Position numbers and translations under genes: made by a program. Shown here piece by piece: positions 8,484-17,366 of a stretch of DNA of 64,000 bases (its first letter is position 1; each line of letters starts with the position of its first letter). The notes beneath the pieces were generated by a model. It had not been told where the DNA came from, did not search any database, and saw nothing but the letters and a program-made list of their open reading frames with translations. Origin of the DNA: JASHVB01 sp036489395 (lineage in GTDB: Bacteria; Pseudomonadota; Alphaproteobacteria; Acetobacterales; Acetobacteraceae); the NCBI GenBank assembly GCA_036489395.1, contig DASXFW010000047.1, forward strand, positions 1 through 64,000. The letters are read 5' to 3'.

Positions 8484-9674
8484 TTACCCTGCGAAGCCCG
8501 CCGCGCCGACTTTCGCGCCTTTGAATGCCGGCATCACTTCCTCGGCGAACCGCTGCAATTGCTCCAGCGCGACATTCAACGGCACGCCGATCGACATGCT
8601 GCACGTCACCCGATCCAGTCCCGGATAACGCTTCTCCACCGCCTTCAATTGCTCGACGATATCGTCCGGCGTACCCGTGAGGAAACCGCCGGCTTTCACG
8701 GCGTCCTCGATGCGCGGCAGATTTGCCGTCGGCGCCCGCGTACGATCCCGCATGATCTCAATCTGCTCATCGGTCATCGCCTTCACCAGCCGCAGCTCGC
8801 CGAACATCTTCAGATTCTCTTCGTAATACTTCGCGGCCGCGCGCATGCCCTCCTCGCGGTTCTTCGCAATGAAGAACTGGTAGCCAAGCGACAGCCGTTC
8901 GCCGATCTCGATCGGCCTGCCGGCGCGCGCGTACGCATCGCGGAACGCCACCATGTGCCGATCGACCGCGCCGCCTTCCGCGGAGCCGCCGCCGATCACG
9001 CCGCAAATTCCATGCCTCGCCATGAAATCGAACGCGCGCTGCGTGCCGCCCTGGATCGGCTGCCAGCATTCCACCGGCAACCGCTCCGGCCGCGGCACCA
9101 GCGTGAGATCCTTCAGCGTATAGCCGCGATACGGCACCTCGGGCGGGATCGTATAGTACTTCCCGTGGTGACTGAACGATTCCTCGTTGAACGACTTGAA
9201 CATCAGATCGACTTGTTCTTCGAACAACTCGCGGTTCGCTGCCTGGTCCAGCAGCGGCGCACCGAACGTTTCCACCTCGCGCGTGTGATAGCCGCGGCCG
9301 ACGCCGAAGATCACGCGGCCGTGGCTGAGGATGTCGGCCATCGCGTAGTCTTCCGCCAGACGCAAAGGATGCCACATCGGCGTGATGTTGAAGCCGCAGC
9401 CTACCTTCAACGTCTTGGTCAGGTGCGTCAGATGCAGTGCCATCAGCAGCACATTGGGAATGCACTCATAGCCTTCGGGCTGGAAATGGTGCTCTGCCAT
9501 CCAGAACGCATGGAAGCCCATGCGATCGAGCAATTTGGCCATGTCCTCGGCCTTGTGAAGTGCGGTGGCGAGGAGCTCGTTCGGATAGCGCCGGTCGTTG
9601 ACGGGGACGCCGCCATAGCCGAGGTCGTCCATGTCGATATGGCCGGCATAGGAGCTGTCGAATTTGGTGATCAT
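8484..9674 (-). CDS. LLM class (luciferase-like) flavin-dependent oxidoreductase
   Basis: A 396-aa TIM-barrel protein of the bacterial luciferase-like family. It has the FWMAEHHF motif (residues ~57-64), then the NVLLMALHLTHLTKTLKVGCG strand and GRVIFGVGRGYHTREVETFG, all hallmarks of the luciferase-alpha-like branch. The AEHHF motif is typical of FMN-dependent monooxygenases rather than of the F420 enzymes at 25-28 kb, so FMNH2 is the more likely cofactor. It stands alone between two composite repeats and is convergent with the 1212-aa glycosyltransferase. The substrate is unknown. Confidence 0.85.
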   Translation of the reverse strand: MITKFDSSYAGHIDMDDLGYGGVPVNDRRYPNELLATALHKAEDMAKLLDRMGFHAFWMAEHHFQPEGYECIPNVLLMALHLTHLTKTLKVGCGFNITPMWHPLRLAEDYAMADILSHGRVIFGVGRGYHTREVETFGAPLLDQAANRELFEEQVDLMFKSFNEESFSHHGKYYTIPPEVPYRGYTLKDLTLVPRPERLPVECWQPIQGGTQRAFDFMARHGICGVIGGGSAEGGAVDRHMVAFRDAYARAGRPIEIGERLSLGYQFFIAKNREEGMRAAAKYYEENLKMFGELRLVKAMTDEQIEIMRDRTRAPTANLPRIEDAVKAGGFLTGTPDDIVEQLKAVEKRYPGLDRVTCSMSIGVPLNVALEQLQRFAEEVMPAFKGAKVGAAGFAG

Positions 9675-9747
9675 CGGTCATTTCCCCCGAACAGCGTTCG
9701 TGTCGTCGGTATGGCTTGTAGCGCGCGGGGTGCGGCGTGTCGATGCA

Positions 9748-9795
9748 GCGGCGTCCCGCCTGGCATTGCTTCGCCGCTACGTTCGTCGCAATGAC
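9748..9795. repeat. TGTCATTGCGAG-family repeat, partial
   Basis: TGGCATTGCTTCGCCGCTAC followed by TCGTCGCAATGACACTC: a short imperfect palindrome of the REP family, between the LLM gene and the GT61 gene. Confidence 0.6.
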
Positions 9796-9797
9796 AC

Positions 9798-11228
9798 TCA
9801 CGATCGTCCGAACAACCGGCGCAGAAATCCGCGGCGCGCGGGTGGCGCGATCGGATGTCGTGGCGCTGCGGCATTCACCTGCGCGGCGTTCTGCCGCAGG
9901 AATTCCATCGCGCTCTCCGGCTGCATGGTCGCTGCCATATGTGCGCGGATCGCGTCCAGCCGCGCCGCGACCACGTCGAGATCGACGCGCCACGGTTGCT
10001 CCTGTGCGATACCGCCCGCCTCGCCGGCAAACATATCAGCCCAGTAGTTCACGCCAGCGGTCTGGGCGATACGGTTGAAGCTGATGTTTGGATAGTGGCT
10101 GCACAGCAATTCATAGACATGGCTGCCCGGCTCGCAAAATCCGATGTTGGTCAGGCCCGCGCCGTGCGGTCCGATTATCAGGCGGGCGCGGCGGAACAAG
10201 GCGATCTGCCGCGTCACCGGCAGGGTTCCCGGAGCGATGACGCTCACGCCCTGGCGCTCCAGCAGATCGATCAGCTCGGCTTCGTTCAGCAGCGGCCGCC
10301 GCGTCGCATCGGTGCGCGCGATATAGATCTCGCGTGGGCCGTCGATGGCCGGTGGCACGGTATCGCGCAGGCGTGCAAAGGTCGCCGCCGCTGCCGTGGA
10401 GACCAGGCCGGGCATCCGCGCGCCAAGGAACTCGCTGTATTCCGCACTCGCCAGGGCGTAATTCGCATGCAGGGTCAGGGTCAGCCGCGGTACGTCCGCA
10501 TAGCCCAGCAGGCCGAGCATCTCCTCCTGCCGGGGCTGCAGCGGCGGCAGCAGCAGGGTCAGGCGCGACTGCCGGCGATTGCGCACGCCCCAGTCGATCG
10601 CCGGCAGTATTTGCGTGGTCCAGTGATAATAATTCCGGAAGGTGCGATTGACCGCAACGATGTAATGCTGGTTCGGATCAGTCGGCTCCAGGGTGCGCGA
10701 CTTCGTCAGGGCATGGGCGAAGTCGCCGCCGGACACCATGTAGAGCGTTTCCGGGATCAGCAACGTGTCGCGCACCAGCGCCATGATCGACGCATCCAGG
10801 ACGACGTCGCGGAGCCTGTAGGTGCGGATCGGTTCGCTGGCAGTACGCAATTGGAACGGGGCTGCGATGTCGGGCGGCAGCAATGTGGCAAAGCCCCTGC
10901 CGAGCGAAACCTGCGTGCTGGTCTGCCAGGGCTGGCTCTTCTCGACCTCCAGCACTTCGTCGGCCAATGTCGCAATCGACGGCAACGATTCAGGCGTTAT
11001 GTGCGCGCCGGGAGTCGTTTCGGTGGACAGTTGCTGTGTTCCCTGAAGATCGTGGCCGCGGTGCCGGTGTTGGCCGCGCCATATCAGATTGCGGCGGTCT
11101 CTGGCTAGTACCGGCACCGGTGTTGGCGGGATCGCGGCGCCTTGGCATTGCGACGCTCGCCACGACGAAGCGGCCACGGGACGAATGTCCCGATCACCGG
11201 GACTGCTTCGTCGCTGCGCCACTAACAA
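9798..11228 (-). CDS. GT61 (DUF563) glycosyltransferase
   Basis: The open frame is 476 aa; the conserved protein is the last ~410. It shows VNRTFRNYYHWTTQILPAI, the REIYIARTDATRRPLLNE block and GPHGAGLTNIGFCEPGSHVYEL, the PHGAGLTN signature of DUF563/GT61 glycosyltransferases. The C-terminus is basic (RRGFLRRLFGRS). The 5' end is uncertain: the frame opens at TTG 11228 inside a repeat-like region, and the first ~65 residues look non-coding. GTG 11117 is possible. CTG 11030 lies 8 bases behind an AGGGA sequence and is the only position with a ribosome-site-like context. It extends the glycan locus on the opposite strand. Confidence 0.75.
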   Translation of the reverse strand: MLVAQRRSSPGDRDIRPVAASSWRASQCQGAAIPPTPVPVLARDRRNLIWRGQHRHRGHDLQGTQQLSTETTPGAHITPESLPSIATLADEVLEVEKSQPWQTSTQVSLGRGFATLLPPDIAAPFQLRTASEPIRTYRLRDVVLDASIMALVRDTLLIPETLYMVSGGDFAHALTKSRTLEPTDPNQHYIVAVNRTFRNYYHWTTQILPAIDWGVRNRRQSRLTLLLPPLQPRQEEMLGLLGYADVPRLTLTLHANYALASAEYSEFLGARMPGLVSTAAAATFARLRDTVPPAIDGPREIYIARTDATRRPLLNEAELIDLLERQGVSVIAPGTLPVTRQIALFRRARLIIGPHGAGLTNIGFCEPGSHVYELLCSHYPNISFNRIAQTAGVNYWADMFAGEAGGIAQEQPWRVDLDVVAARLDAIRAHMAATMQPESAMEFLRQNAAQVNAAAPRHPIAPPARRGFLRRLFGRS

Positions 11229-11385
11229 GGAACCAAGGTTCCCCCCTCCCCTTGAGGGAGGGGGTTAGGGGGAGGGGTGCGTTCATCCAATGACCGCGGA
11301 TGTACGCACCCCTCCCCCAACCCCGCCCTCAAGGGGAGGGGGGGTATCTACGTCACGCCGCCTACGCCGTTTCCAGCCGCACGAT
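11150..11385. repeat. composite palindromic element, copy 3 (core 11240-11343)
   Basis: CTAACAAGGAACCAAGGTTC flank, then the GC-rich palindrome with tip GCGTTCATCC...GCGGATGTACGC, then TACGTCACGCCGCCTACGCC. The part before 11220 contains REP-like GACGAAGC...GCTTCGTC arms. The element runs into the 3' end of the isomerase gene: the stop codon at 11362 lies inside the conserved flank, so the element may supply the last codons. Confidence 0.75.
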
Positions 11386-11970
11386 TTCCTCCTCCACGTC
11401 GCGCAGGCGGTCCTTGCCGAACCACATCGCATCACCCACAAAGAACGTCGGCGAGCCGAAGGTGCCGCGCGCGACAGAGCGTTCCGTGTTCTCCAGCAGC
11501 ACCTGTTTCACACCGGCATCCTGGATCCGCGCCAGCGTGCGTGCGCCATCCAGCCCGGACTCATCCAGAGCGGTGCGGATGACGTCCGGTTCGTCCAGCT
11601 TTTTCGGCGCTTCCCACATGTGGTGGAACACGGCCGTGACGTACGCGGCGAAGTATCCGTCGAGTTCTGCCGCAACCGCGCCGCGCATGATCTGCAGCGT
11701 GTTGACGGGAAAGAACGGATTGCGGTGGAACTCGGCAATGCCGTGCCGGCGGATGAAGCGTTCGGTTTCCAGCCGCTCGTATTCCGGCTTGTTGCGGATG
11801 CCGCGCAGCGTCTCCGCCGGGGAGCGGTTGTTGGTCGCCTTGAACACCCCGCCCAGCAGTACGGGCACATAGCGGAAGCGGGCGCCGGTGCGGGCCTCGA
11901 TCGCCGGGATGACGCGATGCGCCAGGTAGGCGTTCGGGCTGCCGAAGTCGAAATGAAATTCCACGTCCAT
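11362..11970 (-). CDS. 2-hydroxychromene-2-carboxylate isomerase family protein (DsbA-like fold)
   Basis: A 202-aa thioredoxin-fold protein of the HCCA isomerase/GST-kappa branch. It begins VEFHFDFGSPNAYLAHRVIPAIE, in which the Ser of FGSPNAYLA is the glutathione-activating residue. It contains NPFFPVNTLQIMRGA and ends with GTFGSPTFFVGDAMWFGKDRLRDVEE, the cis-Pro loop and C-terminal helix of the family. Such enzymes isomerise ring-fission products of aromatic compounds using glutathione. ATG 11970 lies 5 bases after the stop of the upstream SDR gene, so the two are co-transcribed. Confidence 0.85.
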   Translation of the reverse strand: MDVEFHFDFGSPNAYLAHRVIPAIEARTGARFRYVPVLLGGVFKATNNRSPAETLRGIRNKPEYERLETERFIRRHGIAEFHRNPFFPVNTLQIMRGAVAAELDGYFAAYVTAVFHHMWEAPKKLDEPDVIRTALDESGLDGARTLARIQDAGVKQVLLENTERSVARGTFGSPTFFVGDAMWFGKDRLRDVEEEIVRLETA

Positions 11971-11975
11971 CGCCG

Positions 11976-12740
11976 TCACCAATTTTCGCCATAGGGGCGG
12001 ATGTCGAGCTCGTGCGTCCAGGCGTCGCGTGGCTGCTGGTGCAATTGCCAGTAGGTCTCGGCGATGGATGCGGGGTTCATCAGTGCGTCGGGTGCCATCC
12101 GGTGCGCCGCGGCGTCGCCGCGCGCGCGGATACGCTCGCGCACCCAGGCGGTATCGACGCCGGCATCGATCACCAGGTGCGCCACGTGGATGCCCTGCGG
12201 ACCGAGCTCGCGCGCCATGCTCTGTGCCACCGCGCGCAGGCCGAACTTGGCGCTGGCGAACGCGGCGTAGCCCGAGCCGCCGCGCACGCTGGCCGTTGCG
12301 CCGGTGAGGAAGATCGAGCCGCGGCCGCGCGGCAACATACAGCGCGCCGCCTCGCGGCCGGTCAGGAAGCCGGCGTAGCATGCCAGTTCCCAAACCTTGC
12401 GGAACACGCGTTCGGTGGTTTCCAGCAGCGGGAAATTGACGTTGGCGCCGATGTTGAACACCGCGACTTCCAGCGGCGCCGCGGCATCGGCGTCGCGCAT
12501 GAACGCCGCCACCGCATCCTCCTGTCGCGCGTCGAGCGTGCGGGGGACACAGATGCCGCCGGCGGCCTCGATCTCGGCCGCGAGCGGCGCCAGCTTCTCG
12601 CCGTTGCGGCGGCCGCAGAACACGACGTAGCCCTCGCGCGCGAAGCGGCGGGCGATGGCGGCACCGATGTAATCGCCCGCGCCCACCACTGCGGCGGAAC
12701 GCTGCACCCGTGCCGCCGCGCTGCCCTGTGTGTCGGTCAT
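11976..12740 (-). CDS. SDR family NAD(P)-dependent oxidoreductase
   Basis: A 254-aa short-chain dehydrogenase. The cofactor loop is AAVVGAGDYIGAAIARRFA (G-x-G-x-x-x-G-like, residues ~18-31) with CGRR after beta-2, which suggests NADP. The NxG block reads FNIGANVNF, and the catalytic region has SIFLTGATASVRGGSGYAAFASAKF. The usual YxxxK reads as Y-A-A-F-A-S-A-K, so the tyrosine is four residues too far from the lysine, and the catalytic tetrad is atypical. It is the first gene of a two-gene unit with the HCCA isomerase; the 180-bp gap to the divergent gene at 12921 must hold its promoter. Confidence 0.8.
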   Translation of the reverse strand: MTDTQGSAAARVQRSAAVVGAGDYIGAAIARRFAREGYVVFCGRRNGEKLAPLAAEIEAAGGICVPRTLDARQEDAVAAFMRDADAAAPLEVAVFNIGANVNFPLLETTERVFRKVWELACYAGFLTGREAARCMLPRGRGSIFLTGATASVRGGSGYAAFASAKFGLRAVAQSMARELGPQGIHVAHLVIDAGVDTAWVRERIRARGDAAAHRMAPDALMNPASIAETYWQLHQQPRDAWTHELDIRPYGENW

Positions 12741-12920
12741 GGTCTTCTCCGGCTGGTAACTAGCATGATGATAGCAACGTGCGGCGGCGATGGCCAGGGG
12801 GTTCGCCGGAGTGGAACTCGGGACCCCAGGTTGCTTTCCCTGTCGCTGCCGCTGGAATACATCTTATCGCTGTCACGAGCCTGGCCGCAGGGACTCGATT
12901 CAGCAGGGAGCCGCCGCACC

Positions 12921-13247
12921 ATGGACAAGGAAGAGCTGACCGCGTGGGCGTTGGCGAACGGCTGGCAGATGATCGCCGGCTGCCCCAGCCTGACCAAGCC
13001 GCGCTCGCCGAAGGAGGCGATCGTGCGCATGGTGTTCAAGGCGACCGTGGTGAATCTGGAGGTCAAGAAGCCAGCCGGGAAATGGGAGAAGGTGTCCGGC
13101 GAGGCTTACGGCAAGGTCGTTGCGGATCCGGAGACCGGGCGCCCCGGCGGCCTGGGCTTCGAAAGCATTCCCAGTTTCAGCATGCTGATGCAGGACAACA
13201 AAGACCGCCTGATGATGGCGCGGTTGAGCGGCGGCGGCACGCGATAG
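12921..13247 (+). CDS. conserved small protein of unknown function
   Basis: A 108-aa soluble protein, not recognised. It begins MDKEELTAWALANGWQ, a short helical segment, followed by LTKPRSPKEAIVRMVFKATVVNLEVKKP, a basic beta-rich stretch. ATG 12921 is preceded by GCAGGGAG at a good distance for a ribosome-binding site. The codon pattern is typical for the window, and the frame is closed shortly after at a composite repeat. It is divergent from the SDR gene and monocistronic. Confidence 0.7.
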   Translation: MDKEELTAWALANGWQMIAGCPSLTKPRSPKEAIVRMVFKATVVNLEVKKPAGKWEKVSGEAYGKVVADPETGRPGGLGFESIPSFSMLMQDNKDRLMMARLSGGGTR

Positions 13248-13261
13248 GGCGAGGCCTGCTC

Positions 13262-13580
13262 TGTCATTGCGAGTTGCCACCGGCAGGGAAGCCGACCCGC
13301 GACTGGATGAAACGGCATCGGCGGCCTGACGTAGGTTCCCCCCTCCCCTTGAGGGAGGGGTTGGGGGAGGGGTCGATGCTTACGTTTCGACCCCTCCCCC
13401 TAACCCCCTCCCTCAAGGGGAGGGGGGAGCCTTGGTTTCTTGTTAGGCCGCCTGGCCGAAGCAATCCCGTTCATGACGAGCTGCCGGCGGCTCGTCACGA
13501 ACGGGATTGCTTCGGCCAGTGGCCTCGCAATGACAGCGTGCTGCCGTCTCATCCAGGCCGGTGGCGACTCGCAATGACAG
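13262..13580. repeat. composite palindromic element, copy 4 (core 13337-13429), longest copy
   Basis: Begins TGTCATTGCGAG and ends CTCGCAATGACAG, so the whole 319-bp unit has REP-type inverted ends. Inside are the flank GGATGAAACGG-GGCGGCCTGACGTAGG, the GC-rich palindrome with tip TCGATGCTTACGTTTCGA (the reverse complement of the 8254 tip), TTTCTTGTTAGGCCGCC, and a second palindrome GAAGCAATCCCGTTC...GAACGGGATTGCTTC (13460-13523). No gene is seen in the gap 13248-13660. Confidence 0.85.
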
Positions 13581-13660
13581 ACGAAGCACGCCCCTGGCCT
13601 TGCTTCGCGCCCGCAGCCGCATACGCTGCCCGCCACACCGTCCGCACCAAAGGAAACGCC

Positions 13661-14524
13661 ATGACCCCGCCCGACCGCCTGCGCGCCCTGCTCGCCGAAC
13701 CCGGCTTCGTCGTCATGCCCGCGGTGTGGGACGGGCTCAGCGCGAAGCTGACCGCCGCGGCCGGGTTCAAGACCGCCTTCCTGTCCGGGTCCTGCGTCGC
13801 GGCGAGCCGCCTGGGCGGGCCGGACCTCGATCTGCTCTCGTTCGGCGAGATGTTCGACTCGTTCAACATGGTGCACGGCGCGGCGCCGGATGTGCTGGTG
13901 CTGGCGGACGGCGACCACGGTTACGGCAACGCGATGAACGTGCAGCGCACGGTGCGCGCGTATGGCCGCGCCGGCGCCGCCGCGATCCTGATCGAGGACA
14001 AGATCACCCCGCGTGCCCTGACCGCCGCCGGCAAGCCCTGCCTGCCGCATGAGGAAGCGCGCATGAAGATGCGTGCGGCGGTGGAGGCGGCGAAGGACTC
14101 CGGCATCCTGATCCTGGCGCGCACCGATTGCCGCCCGACGCAGGGCATCGACGAGGCCGTCCGCCGCATCGAGATGTACGTCCGCGAGGGCGCCGACATC
14201 TTGTTCCTGGACTCCCCCGCCGACGACGGCGAGATCCACCGCGCGGTCGAAGCCGCGGCCGGTCGCCCGTCCTTCGTCGTGCTGTCGCCGGGCGCGCCGC
14301 GCGCCACGCCGTCGCAGACGGAAGCCGCGAAGCTGGGCTTCAAGATTGGCACCTATCCGACCGCGATGCTGTCGCCCGCGGCGGCCGGCATCAAGGCCGG
14401 GCTGGCCGCGCTGGCTGCCGGCCAGGCCGAGGCCGCCAGTGCGCTGCCACCGGCGGAACTGCGCGCGACGCTGGGCTATGCAGATTACGACGCGCACGCC
14501 AAGCCGTTCATCGTGGGGGCGTGA
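13661..14524 (+). CDS. isocitrate lyase / PEP mutase family protein
   Basis: A 287-aa TIM-barrel lyase. Key blocks are VVMPAVWDGLSAKL, the substrate loop SGSCVAASRLG, the metal-binding ADGDHGYGN (residues ~85-93) and AAILIEDKITPR, then ILARTDCRP and the C-terminal GTYPTAM. The KKCGH loop of true isocitrate lyases is missing, so it is more like oxaloacetate decarboxylase, dimethylmalate lyase or carboxyphosphonate mutase members. ATG 13661 has AGGAAA upstream. Four bases after its stop the enoyl-CoA hydratase begins, so both probably act in one carboxylic-acid pathway. Confidence 0.85.
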   Translation: MTPPDRLRALLAEPGFVVMPAVWDGLSAKLTAAAGFKTAFLSGSCVAASRLGGPDLDLLSFGEMFDSFNMVHGAAPDVLVLADGDHGYGNAMNVQRTVRAYGRAGAAAILIEDKITPRALTAAGKPCLPHEEARMKMRAAVEAAKDSGILILARTDCRPTQGIDEAVRRIEMYVREGADILFLDSPADDGEIHRAVEAAAGRPSFVVLSPGAPRATPSQTEAAKLGFKIGTYPTAMLSPAAAGIKAGLAALAAGQAEAASALPPAELRATLGYADYDAHAKPFIVGA

Positions 14525-14528
14525 CGCA

Positions 14529-15254
14529 ATGGATGACGTGCTGCTGACCGAGACACGCGGCGCGGTGCGCCTGCTGACGATGAACCGTCCGGCGAAGCTG
14601 AATGCGCTGAACGCCGAGCTGGTGCACGCGCTGACCGAGGCGCTGCATGAAGTGCAGGACGACAGCGCGGTGTCCGTCGTCGTGCTTTCCGGGGCGGGGC
14701 GGGCGTTCTGCGCCGGGGCCGATACGTCGGTGCCGCGTCCGCTGACCGTGGAGAACCGGCCCAACGTGATCCGCCACGGCGATGCCAACATCGCGCTAAC
14801 GAAGCTGCTCGCGCGGGTGGACAAGCCGATCGTCGCGGCGGTGCATGGTTATGCGCTCGGCGCTGGGTGCGGGCTGGCGTTCGGCAGCGACCTGGTGGTC
14901 GCGGCGGAAAGCGCGCGCTTCGGCTATCCGGAGCTGAAGGCGGGCCTGACTGCCTCGACCGTGACGGCGCACGCGGTGCACCTGATGGGCAAGAAGATCG
15001 CGTTCGAGCTGCTGACGCTGTGCGAGAACATGCTGCCGGCGCGGGCGTACGAACTCGGCCTGGTCAACCGCGTGGTGCCGGACGACGGGCTGCTGGACGC
15101 GGCGATGGCGATGGCCGAGCGGCTGGCGGGGTGGAACAAGGAGTTCCTGTGGCAGACCAAGCGCATTTTCCATCGGGCCGCGTCGCTGGAGGCGGAGCGG
15201 GCGCTGGAGATGGCGCGGGATGTGGCTGTCATGATGGGGCGGATTCCGGGGTAG
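14529..15254 (+). CDS. enoyl-CoA hydratase/isomerase family protein
   Basis: A 241-aa crotonase-fold protein. The oxyanion hole is built by GRAFCAGADTS (CoA-binding loop) and HGYALGAGCGLAFGSDLVVA; a candidate catalytic Glu is in the FGYPELKAGL block. The C-terminus, RIFHRAASLEAERALEMARD, is the usual trimerisation helix. It is slightly short for the family (~255-260 aa). It follows the lyase gene after four bases. Acyl substrate unknown. Confidence 0.85.
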   Translation: MDDVLLTETRGAVRLLTMNRPAKLNALNAELVHALTEALHEVQDDSAVSVVVLSGAGRAFCAGADTSVPRPLTVENRPNVIRHGDANIALTKLLARVDKPIVAAVHGYALGAGCGLAFGSDLVVAAESARFGYPELKAGLTASTVTAHAVHLMGKKIAFELLTLCENMLPARAYELGLVNRVVPDDGLLDAAMAMAERLAGWNKEFLWQTKRIFHRAASLEAERALEMARDVAVMMGRIPG

Positions 15255-15337
15255 GGCGGGCGGTTTTTTGATTCACCCGGGGCATTCTGCTTTCGAAGCA
15301 ACCAAGGGACGGAAGGCGTAATCGATTGCAGTGAACA

Positions 15338-16318
15338 ATGAACAGATGCCGTCAACAGACAGGAATGATTCTACAAACTGCGTACGCTGTGTGGATGGTT
15401 TCGAAGCCTCTGCTTGGATGGACGCCTTGGGCGATCGTCGGTATGGGCCTCGCCATCTTGACGCAGTTTCGTGGTCCGCTCGCGGACGTACTGACGCGCT
15501 TGAGCATAGGACGGGTGGCGGGCGAAGCACAAGAACCGGCTGACGCGTCGCTGCAAACGTCGGTACCAATCTTGGCATCGTTTCTTCATAGGAATTATGC
15601 GTTACACGTCACCGGCCTGCTTGCCCTGTTAGGGGCCGACCGCCTGGGCAGCCTGGCGTTGCTTGGCCTTGGGGCCTGCGTTGATTCACTGCGTGAACAG
15701 TGGGCGGTGTCAAGCATACCAGCTCTGAGTCAAGGGCGTCCGGTGGAGCGGCCAGTGAATTCGGGAAAATGGGCGTCTGGTACATGGACGAGCAAGCAGA
15801 TGCTCATTGCCTGCGGTATCATTGTGGGCACTTTTGCCGGTTTGTGCGGCGGCTTCTCCGTGCTGCCGGCAACGGGTCCGACGACTACGTCGTGGCTGGC
15901 TGCGTTCAACCATGTGCTGGTTGGCGTAGCTCCTGTTCGTCATGGGATTCCCGGCGTCCCCAGTATCGAGATCGAGAGGGTCGGCCTCATCATGTCAATG
16001 GGCGATCTCTTCGTTCTGGTCGTCACACTATTCGTTACGTGGGGCACCACAAGCCGTCAGGCAAGCGTGGCGCGCAAGTACGTGCTGTTTCCTTCCTCCG
16101 CCCTATCGACCCTCCTTGCATTGGGATCGATTGCATTGACGTATTTCTTCGCTATTGTGTTGGAGTCACCCGGCTTCATCCATTCGCGTGAGCAGTTCGA
16201 AAGAGCCGACGCCGCATCTTGGTTGTTCGGCATGTTCTTGTTTATCGCCTTTTTATGTCTTGGATATTATGGAGTTCTTACTAGCTTACGATTTCATTAT
16301 CAAACTGATCCGAGATAA
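15338..16318 (+). CDS. hypothetical polytopic membrane protein
   Basis: A 326-aa protein, not recognised, with about six hydrophobic segments (for example WTPWAIVGMGLAILTQF, YALHVTGLLALLG, MLIACGIIVGTFAGLCGG, GDLFVLVVTLFVTW, LSTLLALGSIALTYFFAIV and SWLFGMFLFIAFLCLGYYG). The gene has lower GC and more varied codon use than its neighbours, which suggests acquired DNA. The start may be ATG 15338 or ATG 15365; neither has a strong ribosome-binding site. It ends close to a repeat-rich gap. Confidence 0.6.
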   Translation: MNRCRQQTGMILQTAYAVWMVSKPLLGWTPWAIVGMGLAILTQFRGPLADVLTRLSIGRVAGEAQEPADASLQTSVPILASFLHRNYALHVTGLLALLGADRLGSLALLGLGACVDSLREQWAVSSIPALSQGRPVERPVNSGKWASGTWTSKQMLIACGIIVGTFAGLCGGFSVLPATGPTTTSWLAAFNHVLVGVAPVRHGIPGVPSIEIERVGLIMSMGDLFVLVVTLFVTWGTTSRQASVARKYVLFPSSALSTLLALGSIALTYFFAIVLESPGFIHSREQFERADAASWLFGMFLFIAFLCLGYYGVLTSLRFHYQTDPR

Positions 16319-16501
16319 GAACGGTCGGGCAATCGCGCGACGACGACTCCTCGTGCGTTCTATCCTCGCGGCGATGCGGTTCTTCTGTTGCTCGAGCGCC
16401 TTGAGAAAGAACACCACCCAGTGCTGCCAGTCCGAGTGTTTCGCCGCTGGCCTCCGGCTCAACGCGCAGCGCCATCGCGGACGGCGGCACCGCAAGAAAG
16501 A

Positions 16502-16668
16502 GGAAACGCAGATGAACGCCGATGGACGCCGATGAACACGAATAGTGTCGGGCGGCAGCAACCACAAGGCTTACCATGGCCATCAGTCGGAATTAGCCGC
16601 CAGCCCGACAGGCGAGACTCCGCACCATTCGCGTTCATCTGCGTCCATCGGCGTTCATCTGCGTTTCC
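16502..16668. repeat. 42-bp inverted repeat pair (ACGCAGATGAACGC type)
   Basis: The left arm 16502-16543 (GGAAACGCAGATGAACGCC...) and the right arm 16627-16668 are reverse complements with two mismatches, around an 83-bp spacer that has its own TGTCGGGC/GCCCGACA arms. Each arm is an internal tandem of a ~12-bp unit (GATGAACGC/GATGGACGC). I recall similar ACGCAGATGAACGCAGATG strings from many bacterial genomes. No gene is seen in the 430-bp gap 16319-16748. Confidence 0.85.
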
Positions 16669-16748
16669 CCTTGCTTCCTTCCCCGCCGTTCGCACCCGGC
16701 CCCGCCGGTCAGGCCAGCCCGTCCTGCCCCAGCATATTTTCCATGCGA

Positions 16749-17363
16749 TCAAGCGTCGTGTGCGCGCAGCCCCAGCATGCGGGCGAGGCGAGCGAACTGC
16801 GCCGCCATCACCGCCCACAGCAGGCTGCCGGCGTGCAGCGGCACCGCAGGCTGCATCGGGCGCTCACCCGCTGCATGTTCTTCCGCCGATGCAGCGGCAA
16901 CCGGCGCGTCCTTGGCAAACTCCGCCGCGGCGCGCCGCGCGAAATCCGCCATGATCGCATTCGCCACCGCCAAGCCGCCGGTGCGCGCGAAATCCGCCAG
17001 CACTCCGCCAAGTTCCGCATCCGACACGATGCTGACCACGGTGGCCGGTTCCGTTGCGGCGGCATCCGCGTGCAGCGCGAACGTCAGCTTCACCCCGATC
17101 CGAGCCGCACGCATGTCCGCGTTCCCGCGGCCTTGCAGCTTGCCGGTATGCGCCTCGTGGTCGAACTCGCAGGTCACCCGGCCCTTGAAATTGATCCGCT
17201 TCGGCCCGAACGACACGACCATCGCGCCCGGCCACGACCCATCCTCCGTCTGCTGCTCTAACACCGCCCCCGGCATGCAGCTTGCCATGCGCGGCACGTC
17301 CGCGAAGCGGCGCATCACCGCGTCCGGCGTGCCGGGCACTCGGAACTCGCCTTCGAAATGCAT
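16749..17363 (-). CDS. CoxG-like SRPBCC family protein
   Basis: A 204-aa protein of the carbon monoxide dehydrogenase subunit G family. It starts MHFEGEFRVPGTPDAVMRRFADVPRMASCMPGAVLEQ, the CoxG N-terminus, and continues with GRVTCEFDHEAHTGKLQGRGNADMRAARIGVKLTFAL, the START/SRPBCC beta-sheet. The last ~30 residues form a hydrophobic helix that may tether it to the membrane. No CO dehydrogenase genes are nearby. ATG 17363 lies 3 bases after the stop of the TPP enzyme, so it is the last gene of the reverse operon starting at 21017. Confidence 0.8.
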   Translation of the reverse strand: MHFEGEFRVPGTPDAVMRRFADVPRMASCMPGAVLEQQTEDGSWPGAMVVSFGPKRINFKGRVTCEFDHEAHTGKLQGRGNADMRAARIGVKLTFALHADAAATEPATVVSIVSDAELGGVLADFARTGGLAVANAIMADFARRAAAEFAKDAPVAAASAEEHAAGERPMQPAVPLHAGSLLWAVMAAQFARLARMLGLRAHDA

Positions 17364-17366
17364 GCG

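Noticed and set aside
16749..17363. Part of a carbon monoxide dehydrogenase operon
   Set aside because: CoxG-like proteins are widespread and no coxS/M/L-type genes are nearby; the partners are a TPP enzyme and a dioxygenase.
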